Source of the DNA: Ulvibacterium sp965228935
GTDB taxonomy: Bacteria; Bacteroidota; Bacteroidia; Flavobacteriales; Flavobacteriaceae
Assembly (NCBI RefSeq): GCF_965228935.1
Contig: NZ_OZ245846.1
Location: 1,674,001-1,738,000 of the forward strand
Direction of reading: 5' to 3'
DNA: 64,000 bases
Below are positions 26,179-35,400 of the stretch, in pieces; position 1 is the first letter of the stretch, and each line of letters begins with the position of its first letter. The translations under genes were made by a program, and so were the position numbers. The notes beneath the pieces were generated by a model that was not told the origin of the DNA, searched no databases, and worked only from the letters and a program-made list of their open reading frames with translations.

Positions 26179-28374
26179 TTAATTTACTTGAAACAATATC
26201 TTGAAAGTCGTACCAACGCCGACTTCACTTTCTACCTCAATTTTACCATTCATGGCCTCTATTTGGTTTTTGGTGATAAAAAGGCCTATCCCTTTGGCAT
26301 CCTTATGCTTGTGAAAAGTTTTGTACATGCCAAAAAGCTTGTCCCCATGTTTTTCCAAATCTATGCCCAGACCATTGTCCGAAAAAGTGACCAGTATCGT
26401 ATCATCTATTTTTGATGCTGAAATTTTAAGGCGGAGGTCTCTTTCGGGGGAGCTGTATTTGATACCATTGGTAAATAGGTTTAGAAAAATACTATCCAAA
26501 TAGGCCGGTATCCCAATAATGTCCAGAGTGGTCGGCACGTCAATGGAACAAAGCGCTTTTTTTTCCCGAAGCAATACACCTAAGTTCTTCTCCACGTCTT
26601 TTATGGTCTTAAAAAGATTTACGGGGATCATTTCTTCCAATGCCCCTGCCTTTACCTGTACCACATCATTTAAATGAAGGACAGTTTCATTTAGACTTTC
26701 AGAGGCATCCAATAACATGCCGATTAAATTTCTTTTTTCTTCCTCGTTTTCTTCTTTATCCAAAAAACCGGTCAACATAGAAAGATTGCTGGAATGTGAC
26801 CTGAGATTATGGGAAACAATATGGGCAAAATTTAGCAAGCTATCATTCTGTTCACTGGTTACGTCCAACAATTTTGTCAATTTGTCCTGAACTTCTATTC
26901 GGGAGGAAATATCCACGACTTGGGAGATAAAATGGGACAATTCGCCTTTAATATTCTTTACGGCGGTCACGGTCAGTACCGCAGAAACGATACTGCCATT
27001 TTTATGAAAATAGCGTTTTTCAATCTGATAGCTTTTTCGTTTACCATCAATAAGTTTGCGTAGCAGCTTTAGATCGATGTCCAGGTCGTCCGGATGGGTA
27101 ATATCCTGAAAGGTAAGCTTCAAAAGTTCGGATTTTTTGTAACCCAGGCTTTTGCACAAGCTCTTGTTCACCTGTATCCATTTTCCGTTAAGTCCTACGA
27201 TGGCCATACCTACCGCGGAATTTTCAAAGGCACCTTCAAAGGATTCTTGGCTACGAAGTAGTTCAAGTTGGGTATTCTTCAATTCGGTAATGTCCCAATT
27301 GGCACCTATCATCCGTAACGGATTGCCCTCCTTATCCCTTTTTACGGTCGATTTTGCCTTGATATGCCTTATCTCGCCATCGGCTAGAACTACACGAAAT
27401 TCGGTATTGAATTCCTTTTCTCCCGCTAGGGCCATTTCCACTTCCTTTAGACTTCTTTCCTTATCATCAGGATGTACACAGGCTTCCCAAGCTTCAACGG
27501 CACCGATAAAATCCTTTTGATTTACGCCATACAGCTCATACATATTGTCGTCCCAAACCAATATGTTGTCCACAACATTATAGTCCCAAATACCTATTTT
27601 GGCCGCATTGTTGGCAATTGCCAATCTATCCGAAACTTTTTGGTATTCCAATATGGTTCTTTTCCTTTCATCTATATCCTGGAACGTTCCATAAATGCGG
27701 ATACATTGCCCGTTTATGATTTCGGCCTCGCCTTTGGTTCTTACCCAGAGTTCCCTGCCTTTTGCAGTGACGATTTGTAGTTCGGTGTCCCAAGGTGTCC
27801 CATCGTTCATGGCCCTACTGACCAAAAGGGTTATCGTATCTCGTGATTTTCCTTGCTTGTAAAAATTGATACCCTCCTCCAGATTGGGAACATAATCCTT
27901 GTTTACTTCGTGGATTTCCCGTGTAACCTGGGTCCAATATATCTTATTGGATATCATATCCACCTCCCAGCCTCCAATACGTGCCACACTTTTGGCCTTC
28001 ATCAGTAATTCTTGGCTTCTTTTTTCTTCGGTAATATCCTCTTGAACTATAATCAGTCCACCGATTGTATCATCTTCCTCCTTCCAAGCATTTATTTTCC
28101 ATTTGAGCCATTGTACGGCTCCGCTGGGATGTATGAGTTTATAGCCGGTATTTACACTGGATTTCCCTTCGAGGCATTCCTTATGTATTCTTTTTAGTTC
28201 TTCCGGAGTATCGGGAATTACCTCATAATACGACCGGCCTACAATAGAGGAATGGCCATTGGTGAATTCATCCAACCATGTCTTGGAATGGCTTATGAAG
28301 TGCATATTGAAGTCTACTATGGCTATGGAGGCGGGGGAATCTTTAATAAGGAAGTTTATGGGTAACGTTTCCAA
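26179..28374 (-). CDS. Multi-PAS sensor histidine kinase
   Basis: A 731-residue soluble kinase with no membrane segment. Four PAS/PAC units run at about 5-118, 124-240, 250-368 and 375-492, followed by a dimerization helix with the phosphoacceptor His522 (IVSHNLRSH) and a HATPase domain (about 610-731; N box LFTNGIKYS, G1 DNGLGID, G2 KGIGLFITK). This SHNLRSH box is typical of Bacteroidetes kinases. The input signal is probably cytosolic, such as redox or a small ligand. It is transcribed with the single-domain receiver downstream. Confidence 0.93.
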   Translation of the reverse strand: METLPINFLIKDSPASIAIVDFNMHFISHSKTWLDEFTNGHSSIVGRSYYEVIPDTPEELKRIHKECLEGKSSVNTGYKLIHPSGAVQWLKWKINAWKEEDDTIGGLIIVQEDITEEKRSQELLMKAKSVARIGGWEVDMISNKIYWTQVTREIHEVNKDYVPNLEEGINFYKQGKSRDTITLLVSRAMNDGTPWDTELQIVTAKGRELWVRTKGEAEIINGQCIRIYGTFQDIDERKRTILEYQKVSDRLAIANNAAKIGIWDYNVVDNILVWDDNMYELYGVNQKDFIGAVEAWEACVHPDDKERSLKEVEMALAGEKEFNTEFRVVLADGEIRHIKAKSTVKRDKEGNPLRMIGANWDITELKNTQLELLRSQESFEGAFENSAVGMAIVGLNGKWIQVNKSLCKSLGYKKSELLKLTFQDITHPDDLDIDLKLLRKLIDGKRKSYQIEKRYFHKNGSIVSAVLTVTAVKNIKGELSHFISQVVDISSRIEVQDKLTKLLDVTSEQNDSLLNFAHIVSHNLRSHSSNLSMLTGFLDKEENEEEKRNLIGMLLDASESLNETVLHLNDVVQVKAGALEEMIPVNLFKTIKDVEKNLGVLLREKKALCSIDVPTTLDIIGIPAYLDSIFLNLFTNGIKYSSPERDLRLKISASKIDDTILVTFSDNGLGIDLEKHGDKLFGMYKTFHKHKDAKGIGLFITKNQIEAMNGKIEVESEVGVGTTFKILFQVN

Positions 28375-28605
28375 ATTAACGATGTTTAGTTGGTTAAAAA
28401 TACAATTTATTTCAATAACGTAAGAAATTACATAAAAATTGTCAGAATAGTAAATAGATGCCCTATCTGAATCGGAGCACCTGAAATTAAGCTTTTGGAT
28501 TATCGAATTGCATTATGCCGATTTATACATGTGAACACGGTCGTCCTTAATTATTGGCCTTGGATCTTTTCATAGATCTAGTAGTTTTTTATACATTTAG
28601 CTTCC

Positions 28606-29088
28606 ATGGAAAACAAAGAGACTTTTTTTAAGGAAATACGAAATGGTAATTTGGATGTCGTATCCAAAATGATTACTTCATATCCGGATTTAATCAATAG
28701 TAAAGACCAGAGAGGTTTCACTCCCCTAATTTTGGCCACTTACTATGATCAACATGAGATTACCGATTTGTTATTGGATAAAGGAGCAGAAATAAATGCA
28801 GAGGATGCCTCGGGAAATACGGCCTTACTGGGCGTATGTTTTAAGGGGTTTACCGCTGTGGCCAAAAAATTGATAGAAAAAGGGGCAGACGTCAATCATC
28901 AAAACACCATGGGAGCCACGGCTCTTATCTATGCCGCCACCTTTAATCAAAAAGAGATCGCCGAGATGCTCTTGGTTCACGGGGCGGATACCGCTACAAA
29001 AGATGATAGGGGCCATACGGCCTTGGATCACGCCAAGATGCAAGAGGTACCAGAATTGGTAGAGTTATTGGAAAATACGCTTCAATGA
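28606..29088 (+). CDS. Ankyrin repeat protein
   Basis: A 160-residue protein made almost wholly of ankyrin repeats, about four of them, with the usual TPLILATYYDQHEI, NTALLGVCFKG, ATALIYAATFNQ and GHTALDHAKM turns. There is no signal peptide or membrane segment, so it is a cytosolic protein-binding module. The stop codon overlaps the start of the NUDIX gene (ATGA, 29085-29088), showing translational coupling in an ankyrin-NUDIX-nitrilase operon. Its partner is unknown. Confidence 0.9.
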   Translation: MENKETFFKEIRNGNLDVVSKMITSYPDLINSKDQRGFTPLILATYYDQHEITDLLLDKGAEINAEDASGNTALLGVCFKGFTAVAKKLIEKGADVNHQNTMGATALIYAATFNQKEIAEMLLVHGADTATKDDRGHTALDHAKMQEVPELVELLENTLQ

Positions 29089-29708
29089 AGGATTCCGATC
29101 AGCTAAACCTTGTAAAACGCATACAGGCATTGTCCGATACAGGTCTGGTCTATGCCCAGAATGGGTACGACCGGGAACGTTATGAGGAATTGAGGCAGAT
29201 TAGCCTTAAACTGTTGGCAACTATGGCCGATCGTCCTCTTTCCGTCTTACAAGATTTTTATATGCCTGTAATCGATTATCCGACACCAAAAGTGGATGTA
29301 CGGGGTTTCGTGTTAAATGAGACAAAAGATGTTCTCATGGTCAAGGAAAGTGAGGATAATAAATGGACCATCCCCGGAGGTTGGGCCGATGTGGGTTATT
29401 CACCGTCTGAAGTCGTAGTAAAGGAAATTGAGGAAGAGACAGGGTTCAAAACGAACGTAGTCCGATTGTTGGCCGTTTATGATAAAAAATGCCATCCTCA
29501 TCCTCCCCAGCCGTATTATATTTATAAATTAAACTTTTTCTGCACGATTTATGGCGGGGAGCTAAAACCTAGTTTTGATATTAAGGACGTTGGGTTCTTT
29601 CCCATTGACCAACTTCCGGAGTTATCGGAGGATAGGATTCTTGAAAGTCAATTGCGGCAATTGCACAAGATGGTAATGGATGATGATAATTCGGTATACT
29701 TTGATTGA
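29085..29708 (+). CDS. NUDIX hydrolase (YjhB-like)
   Basis: A 207-residue enzyme with an N-terminal helical extension (about 1-65) before the NUDIX domain. The Nudix box runs from PGGWADVGYSPSE to KEIEEETGF; the metal-binding REUxEE core is present as KEIEEE. The first conserved Glu of GX5E is Tyr instead. The N-terminal region resembles the NUDIX_N domain of ADP-ribose-type pyrophosphatases, so a nucleoside diphosphate-X substrate is likely but not fixed. It is coupled to the ankyrin gene upstream and runs into a nitrilase gene. Confidence 0.9.
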   Translation: MKDSDQLNLVKRIQALSDTGLVYAQNGYDRERYEELRQISLKLLATMADRPLSVLQDFYMPVIDYPTPKVDVRGFVLNETKDVLMVKESEDNKWTIPGGWADVGYSPSEVVVKEIEEETGFKTNVVRLLAVYDKKCHPHPPQPYYIYKLNFFCTIYGGELKPSFDIKDVGFFPIDQLPELSEDRILESQLRQLHKMVMDDDNSVYFD

Positions 29709-29713
29709 TTGGA

Positions 29714-30487
29714 ATGGCAAAAGAATTAAAAATCGCCTTGGTGCAATCCCCACTGTTTTGGGAAGATCCCGAACGGAACAGGAAAATGTTCTCCAAAAAA
29801 TTAGATGCCATTTCAAATGAGGCAGACCTTATCGTCCTTCCCGAAATGTTTACCACGGCATTTACCATGTACCCTAAAAATATCAGTGAAAAAGAGGGAA
29901 TAAGAACAGTGGAATGGATGCAACGGCAAGCTGCCGGGAAAAATGCGGCCCTGGTTGGGAGTATTGTATTCCAGGAAGATGGCAAATACTTTAATCGGCT
30001 ATATTTTGTTGAGCCCGATGGCGGGATCAACACCTACGACAAAAGGCACACTTTTACCCTTGCGGGAGAGGATAAGGTCTATAATGCGGGAGAAAAGAAA
30101 GTTCTGGTGAAGTACAAGGGATTCCGGTTTTATCCTTTGATTTGTTATGACCTTCGATTTCCGGTTTGGAGCCGGAATACGGAAAATTATGATGCGCTTC
30201 TCTATGTGGCCAATTGGCCCAAACCTAGAATTGCTGCCTGGGATACCCTTTTAAAGGCCCGGGCCATTGAAAATATGGCCTATTGCATCGGGGTGAACAG
30301 GATAGGGCGTGATGATACGGGCCATGAATATGTGGGCCATTCCGCCGTGTATGACTGTTTGGGGGAGCAACTTGTATTTTCTGAAAAAGAGACAATACTT
30401 CAGGTCACGTTGAGCAGGGAACATATCGAAACTACGCGGAACAAGTTAAAATTTCTGGACGATAGGGACCATTTTATTCTGGAATGA
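29714..30487 (+). CDS. Nitrilase-superfamily amidohydrolase (YafV/omega-amidase type)
   Basis: A cytosolic C-N hydrolase with a Glu-Lys-Cys triad: Glu in LPEMFTTAF, Lys in YDKRHTF, Cys in LICYDLRFPVW. It resembles omega-amidases that turn alpha-ketoglutaramate to alpha-ketoglutarate and repair deaminated glutathione. The ATG at 29714 (257 residues) is preferred over an upstream TTG at 29705, which overlaps the NUDIX stop. It closes the ankyrin-NUDIX operon. The 3' end overlaps the convergent Ig-like lipoprotein gene by 14 bases. Confidence 0.92.
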   Translation: MAKELKIALVQSPLFWEDPERNRKMFSKKLDAISNEADLIVLPEMFTTAFTMYPKNISEKEGIRTVEWMQRQAAGKNAALVGSIVFQEDGKYFNRLYFVEPDGGINTYDKRHTFTLAGEDKVYNAGEKKVLVKYKGFRFYPLICYDLRFPVWSRNTENYDALLYVANWPKPRIAAWDTLLKARAIENMAYCIGVNRIGRDDTGHEYVGHSAVYDCLGEQLVFSEKETILQVTLSREHIETTRNKLKFLDDRDHFILE

Positions 30488-32090
30488 TAAATGTCTGTTC
30501 CAATTCCCAATTGGCCCTAACCTCAATGACATCCGGATAATAGGTCACCTTTTCGGGTTGTATTCTTTCCAGATAGTTTCCCGTATCCCACTTTTGGTTG
30601 CCGTTTGCATCAAAAACGATACGGACAAGGTATTTTGAGGGTTCCAGGGCATTAAATTCGAAAATCTGAGGTTTCGGCGCATGAATTTCACGCTTGGTCT
30701 TACCCTTTTCGTCTGTTAGCTGTACAATGAGGGGATATGCCAAACTATCCGTAGTAATGCTAAACCTAAGATTTCCGTAGTCGGCCAAACTTTTGGTGGA
30801 AAGGTTATAGCTCAGGGTATCGTTCGTTTGCTCAAAAAAATCCGTAATCGCCCCTGGTAACATGCTTAGGGAATAATTTTCATTGGGCTCCACATCAAAA
30901 TTAAAATCCACTTTATTCTCAACACTATCCAGCTCAGCTGCGAACAAAACTGCGGTGGAATCCTTTTTTATCATACTCATTTGTAGCGTATCGATGGCCA
31001 CTAGAGGTGTGGTGGCATCTATGTAAAAAGGCTCGTTGAACCCCAGGGATCCCCGTTGGTTGGGGTTTAGGGTCAAAGAGTCGACCCCTACCTTTCGGCT
31101 TTTCACGGTAAAGGTATCAATAACCTTTAGGGTTTCATTGGTTACCGTGAAGATAAGGGAATCCATTTCAAATGGTGTAAACCAAAAATTGAGGGTGTCT
31201 TTGTCCTTCTCCTTTAAAACCTTGGTTCTAACGGTATCCGGCAGGTCGCTTAGCAGGTCTATATGAACATCTTTCCCATCGCCATAATATCCAAACAGTA
31301 TTTTGTTCCGTGCCGCATAGCTTGGTACGGAGCTACTATAATTCGGTATTTCCTTGAACAGGGTAAGCAAGTAGGTGGAATCCGTGGGTAGGGTAACCGT
31401 ATCTTGGATGAAGGCGATCTTGTCCACATTTTGATCAAAAAGATTGTTCTTTCCCTCGTCCTTTAGACCGAACAAGGCATATTTGCCCTCCTTTAAATTT
31501 TTTAAAGTAAAGATTACGGCACTGTCCAATGTATTGGTGATATAGTTTGGAGGCCTTTGATAGATTGTGGAATCGGTATAGGCGGTGTCCAACTCATACA
31601 GCATAACACTTATGAATTCATCCGCTTTTCTATTAAAGGCATCTTTAACGACACCCAATACGGTCAATGAATCGATATAGTTGCCAGTGGAAAACACATA
31701 GGTCAAAAAACTATTCGGATTTCCCTCGTTATTGTCCGTAATACTTTGTCCAAAATTCAAGGTATACGTGGTATTCTCCTTTAAGGTATCCTTGAACTTT
31801 ATTTCCACGATCCTGTCCGCACCTCCTTGTGGGGATATTTCAGGGAGATACTTTAAAGGAGGGGAGACAATAAGTTGTTCCTGAATATCTTCCAACTTCA
31901 CATATTCATCAAAATATAGCTTTATCTCCTGGGCATCAAAGTTGATGGTCATATTCTCGGGTTCCGCCCGTAACAAAACCGGAGGGTCTTCATCCTTGGG
32001 GCCACCGGTCGGATTGCCCCTTCTTGCACATTGCAACAAAGCGGCAACGGCAAAGAACAAAAAAACACAAGCCAATATGCGTCGTAACAT
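30474..32090 (-). CDS. Ig-like domain lipoprotein
   Basis: A 538-residue protein starting at ATG 32090 (MLRRILACVF); an in-frame TTG at 32120 would add ten residues but would spoil the signal peptide. A lipobox-like LLQCARRG follows the signal sequence, then a bacterial Ig-like domain (SbsA type, about 30-125: FDAQEIKLYFDEYV, NTTYTLNFGQSITDN) and further beta-rich repeats up to a C-terminal region with DANGNQKWDTGNY. Such proteins are conserved in flavobacteria with unknown function, probably surface lipoproteins. It follows comF, 40 bases away. Confidence 0.85.
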   Translation of the reverse strand: MLRRILACVFLFFAVAALLQCARRGNPTGGPKDEDPPVLLRAEPENMTINFDAQEIKLYFDEYVKLEDIQEQLIVSPPLKYLPEISPQGGADRIVEIKFKDTLKENTTYTLNFGQSITDNNEGNPNSFLTYVFSTGNYIDSLTVLGVVKDAFNRKADEFISVMLYELDTAYTDSTIYQRPPNYITNTLDSAVIFTLKNLKEGKYALFGLKDEGKNNLFDQNVDKIAFIQDTVTLPTDSTYLLTLFKEIPNYSSSVPSYAARNKILFGYYGDGKDVHIDLLSDLPDTVRTKVLKEKDKDTLNFWFTPFEMDSLIFTVTNETLKVIDTFTVKSRKVGVDSLTLNPNQRGSLGFNEPFYIDATTPLVAIDTLQMSMIKKDSTAVLFAAELDSVENKVDFNFDVEPNENYSLSMLPGAITDFFEQTNDTLSYNLSTKSLADYGNLRFSITTDSLAYPLIVQLTDEKGKTKREIHAPKPQIFEFNALEPSKYLVRIVFDANGNQKWDTGNYLERIQPEKVTYYPDVIEVRANWELEQTFIIPE

Positions 32091-32129
32091 TGGGGATAAT
32101 ATAGCGCAACAAAGAAACAATTTATTTCA

Positions 32130-32831
32130 TTAGGGTACAACGGCGATGCTGGTTAGATATATGTTAATACCCTTGGCCTCTAGTAGAGCCTCGGCACAGA
32201 GTTCCATGGTAGCCCCTGTGGTGATAACATCATCTACCAAAAGCACATTTTTGCCTTTAAATACGGATGCATCGGTAAGGGTGTAAAGGGCTTTGTTTCC
32301 CTGCCATCTCGCTATTCGGCCTTTTTTGGTCTGTGTCTTGGTATTGGCCGTTTTAACGAGTACATGATCTACATATTCCGCTTTGAGGTGATGGGCAATT
32401 TTTCTGGCGAACAGGGCGACTTGGTTGTACCCACGTTGTCTCAATTTTTGTTTATGGAGAGGAACCGGGACAACGGCATGAATGTTTGTATCAAAGGTTT
32501 CTTTTAGGACTTGGCCATACCAATCACCTAAGAAAGCCCCTATTTGCTCCTGGTTTCGATATTTTAGATGATGGATCAGGTTTTTTACGATGCCCGTTTC
32601 CGAAAAAAACAGAAAAGAACTGGCCTTTTTTATGTTAATTCTACCATAAAAGATACGGTCAACGGCATTTTCGGCGTTAAAGGTGTATTCGGTGAGCGGT
32701 ATTTGGTTCCGACAAACTGTACAGAGATATTGCTCTCCGCCCGATAAATGTGCATTACATCCAAAACAGACCTTGGGCAATAGGAGGGTGTTTATATCAT
32801 TTATTATATTTGATAGCTTGGAGCGTAACAA
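32130..32831 (-). CDS. ComF family phosphoribosyltransferase-like protein
   Basis: A 233-residue protein with an N-terminal zinc finger (VCFGC and LCTVC, two CxxC pairs) and a C-terminal type I phosphoribosyltransferase fold with the PRPP-binding loop (VLLVDDVITTGATM). ComF is needed for uptake of transforming DNA across the inner membrane in naturally competent bacteria; many non-competent bacteria keep it too. It is first of a two-gene leftward unit with the Ig-like lipoprotein and diverges from the coiled-coil membrane protein. Confidence 0.93.
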   Translation of the reverse strand: MLRSKLSNIINDINTLLLPKVCFGCNAHLSGGEQYLCTVCRNQIPLTEYTFNAENAVDRIFYGRINIKKASSFLFFSETGIVKNLIHHLKYRNQEQIGAFLGDWYGQVLKETFDTNIHAVVPVPLHKQKLRQRGYNQVALFARKIAHHLKAEYVDHVLVKTANTKTQTKKGRIARWQGNKALYTLTDASVFKGKNVLLVDDVITTGATMELCAEALLEAKGINIYLTSIAVVP

Positions 32832-32869
32832 ATCTTAATACTTTAACCTACTAAAGCTTACTTGCTCTG

Positions 32870-33766
32870 ATGGATGGTCAAGATAATAAATTCAATTATA
32901 AAATAATCCTTACTGCTTTGGCAGCAGTGATTATAGGCATTCTTATTGCCTTCTATTACAGCTATGCCCAATCCCAAAGCCAAATCGACTTTTTAGAGCA
33001 GGAAAAGGAGCTTTTAGTAAAGGACCTTACCTTAATGAAGGCGGATGTTGACAGACTTTCCGCACTCAATGAGGTCAATGAAATTGAATTACAGGATTCC
33101 AGGTATCGCGTACAACAGTTATTGGACTCGGTAGGAAGGCTTAATTTCACCGTGGATAGATTGCGGGAATACAAGACCGAACTTCGCAGGCTGGAGGCCA
33201 AGAACGATAGCCTTAAGCTTAAGAACAACTTCTTGAGATACAACAATATGTTGCTATCCGATAAGTATGAGGAAACACGAAAGCAAATAGAGGAACTGAG
33301 GGCCAAAAGCAATTCTTTGGCGGAAGCGGAAGCCTTACAGCGAAGGAAGATCCAGGAACTGAACAAGGAACTTAAGAGCAAACGCTATTTGACGCTAAGA
33401 GGTTCTGAAGGCATAGGCTTCCGATTAAGAAGCGGGAGACCCATCCGTACCAATAAGGCCTCTACCATAGAAAAACTCAGGGGTTGTGTTACCATCATGG
33501 CCGATCCCAATATTATAAATACCGAAAAGGTAATCTACTTTCAATTTTTAGGCCCTAACATGGGGGTCATAGAGGATAATGCCAATACCATTTCCGTAAA
33601 TGGGAATATTTATAGCAAGCGTGTAGAGGTCGTCTTTACAGGGGAACAGAAAAATATTTGTGACTTTATAACGCTCCCCGAGGGATCCTTGGAAGGGGGT
33701 ACCTACACCTTAAATGTTTTTGAGGACGAACGTCTCCTGGCCTCTTCCGAATTTCAATTGAAATAA
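32870..33766 (+). CDS. Membrane-anchored coiled-coil protein of unknown function
   Basis: A 298-residue protein with one membrane helix (about 11-32), a long coiled coil (about 35-175, heptads of Leu with Glu/Lys), and a beta-rich C-terminal domain (about 180-298, RLRSGRPIRTNKASTIEK and YFQFLGPNMGV). The topology is probably N-in with the coil and C-domain in the periplasm. No family was recognised. It has 38 bases to ComF upstream on the other strand and 37 to glyS, so it may be cotranscribed with neither. Confidence 0.75.
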   Translation: MDGQDNKFNYKIILTALAAVIIGILIAFYYSYAQSQSQIDFLEQEKELLVKDLTLMKADVDRLSALNEVNEIELQDSRYRVQQLLDSVGRLNFTVDRLREYKTELRRLEAKNDSLKLKNNFLRYNNMLLSDKYEETRKQIEELRAKSNSLAEAEALQRRKIQELNKELKSKRYLTLRGSEGIGFRLRSGRPIRTNKASTIEKLRGCVTIMADPNIINTEKVIYFQFLGPNMGVIEDNANTISVNGNIYSKRVEVVFTGEQKNICDFITLPEGSLEGGTYTLNVFEDERLLASSEFQLK

Positions 33767-33791
33767 TTAGCACTTTTTTAGGGTAATATTC

Positions 33792-33799
33792 TATTTTTG
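33792..33799 (+). promoter_or_regulatory. glyS promoter abutting the start codon
   Basis: TATTTTTG (33792-33799) is a full -7 match. The glyS ATG begins only four bases after it, so transcription would start at or next to the start codon and the message would be leaderless. No convincing -33 element was seen. Confidence 0.4.
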
Positions 33800-33803
33800 C
33801 CGA

Positions 33804-35345
33804 ATGGCAAAACAAGATGACGATTTAAGACGGGTAATCTCGCATGCTAAGGAATACGGCTATGTATTCCAATCCAGTGAAATATATGATGGCCTAAGTG
33901 CCGTTTATGACTATGCCCAGAATGGCGCGGAACTCAAAAAGAACATACGGGAATACTGGTGGAAGGCCATGGTGCAGCTCAATGAGAATATCGTTGGTCT
34001 GGATGCGGCCATTTTTATGCACCCTACCACTTGGAAGGCCTCAGGCCATGTGGATGCTTTCAATGACCCCTTGATCGATAACAAGGATTCGAAAAAAAGG
34101 TATCGTGCCGATGTTTTGGTGGAGGAACATGTAGCCAAAATTGAGACCAAGATCGAGAAGGAAGTGGCCAAGGCGGCCAAACGTTTTGGGGATAAATTTG
34201 ATAAGGAACAATTTTTGACCACCAACCCGCGAGTGGTCGATTATCAGGAACAGGCTACGGCAATATTGAAGCGTTTGGGGAAGTCCTTGGAAAATGAGGA
34301 CTTGGCGGACGTAAAAAAACTTATCGAGGAATTGGAAATCGCCTGCCCCATGTCTGGATCAAGAAATTGGACGGAGGTAAAACAATTCAACCTTATGTTC
34401 GGCACCAAATTGGGCGCTTCTGCCGATACTGCTACGGATTTATATCTCCGCCCGGAAACGGCCCAAGGAATCTTCGTCAACTTTTTGAACGTGCAGAAAA
34501 CAGGGCGTATGAAGATTCCATTCGGGATTGCACAAACGGGAAAGGCCTTTCGTAATGAAATTGTAGCGCGACAATTTATTTTCCGAATGCGTGAGTTCGA
34601 GCAGATGGAAATGCAGTTTTTCATTAAACCGGGTACCCAAAAGGAATGGTATGAAAAGTGGAAGGAAAATCGCTTAAAATGGCATTTATCCCTGGGGATG
34701 GGTGAGGAAAACTATCGTTTTCACAACCATGAAAAATTGGCCCATTATGCAGATGCCGCAGCGGATATCGAATTCCGTTTCCCTATCGGGTTTAAGGAAT
34801 TGGAGGGAATCCATTCCCGAACCGATTTCGATTTGGGAAGCCATGAAAAATATTCAGGTAAAAAATTACAATATTTTGATACGGATACCCGCGAAAGTTA
34901 TGTCCCCTATGTAATAGAGACTTCCATAGGTTTGGATCGTATGTTCCTATCTGTTTTTAGCCATTCCCTACAAGAAGAGGAACTGGAAAACGGTACGATT
35001 AGGACGGTATTACGACTTCCCGCCGTATTGGCCCCCACTAAGGCAGCCGTATTACCCTTGGTCAAAAAAGATGGCCTTCCGGAAATTGCCCGTAAAATCA
35101 TTGCCGATTTAAAATGGGATTTCAATGTGGCCTATGACGAAAAGGATGCCGTAGGGCGCAGATATCGAAGACAAGATGCCGCCGGCACCCCATTCTGTAT
35201 CACTGTAGACCACCAAACTTTGGAAGATGATACGGTGACCCTGCGCCACAGGGATACCATGGGACAGCAACGGATTAAATTGGCCGAGGTAAAATCCATC
35301 ATCGCCAAAGAGGTAGATATGCGGGAGTGGTTACAGAGGATGTAG
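33804..35345 (+). CDS. glyS: Glycyl-tRNA synthetase, dimeric type
   Basis: A class II synthetase of 513 residues, the alpha2 homodimer form used by Bacteroidetes. Visible parts: N-terminal SSEIYDGLSAVYDYAQNG block that carries motif 1, motif 2 (KAFRNEIVARQFIFRMREFEQMEMQFF, residues about 250-276), motif 3 (YVIETSIGLDRMFLSVF) and a C-terminal anticodon-binding domain (about 415-513, LPLVKKDGLPEIARKI). The ATG chosen gives the N-terminus expected from homologues I recall, even though the promoter lies right beside it. Confidence 0.96.
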   Translation: MAKQDDDLRRVISHAKEYGYVFQSSEIYDGLSAVYDYAQNGAELKKNIREYWWKAMVQLNENIVGLDAAIFMHPTTWKASGHVDAFNDPLIDNKDSKKRYRADVLVEEHVAKIETKIEKEVAKAAKRFGDKFDKEQFLTTNPRVVDYQEQATAILKRLGKSLENEDLADVKKLIEELEIACPMSGSRNWTEVKQFNLMFGTKLGASADTATDLYLRPETAQGIFVNFLNVQKTGRMKIPFGIAQTGKAFRNEIVARQFIFRMREFEQMEMQFFIKPGTQKEWYEKWKENRLKWHLSLGMGEENYRFHNHEKLAHYADAAADIEFRFPIGFKELEGIHSRTDFDLGSHEKYSGKKLQYFDTDTRESYVPYVIETSIGLDRMFLSVFSHSLQEEELENGTIRTVLRLPAVLAPTKAAVLPLVKKDGLPEIARKIIADLKWDFNVAYDEKDAVGRRYRRQDAAGTPFCITVDHQTLEDDTVTLRHRDTMGQQRIKLAEVKSIIAKEVDMREWLQRM

Positions 35346-35400
35346 TATACCTGCCTTTTCAAATATTTTTCCTTAGACATCACATAATGGTTTAGTCCCC

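Noticed and set aside
28606..29088. Ankyrin protein as partner of KatG, as with AnkB and catalase in pseudomonads
   Set aside because: It is 11 kb from katG in a different operon with NUDIX and nitrilase genes, and has no signal peptide.
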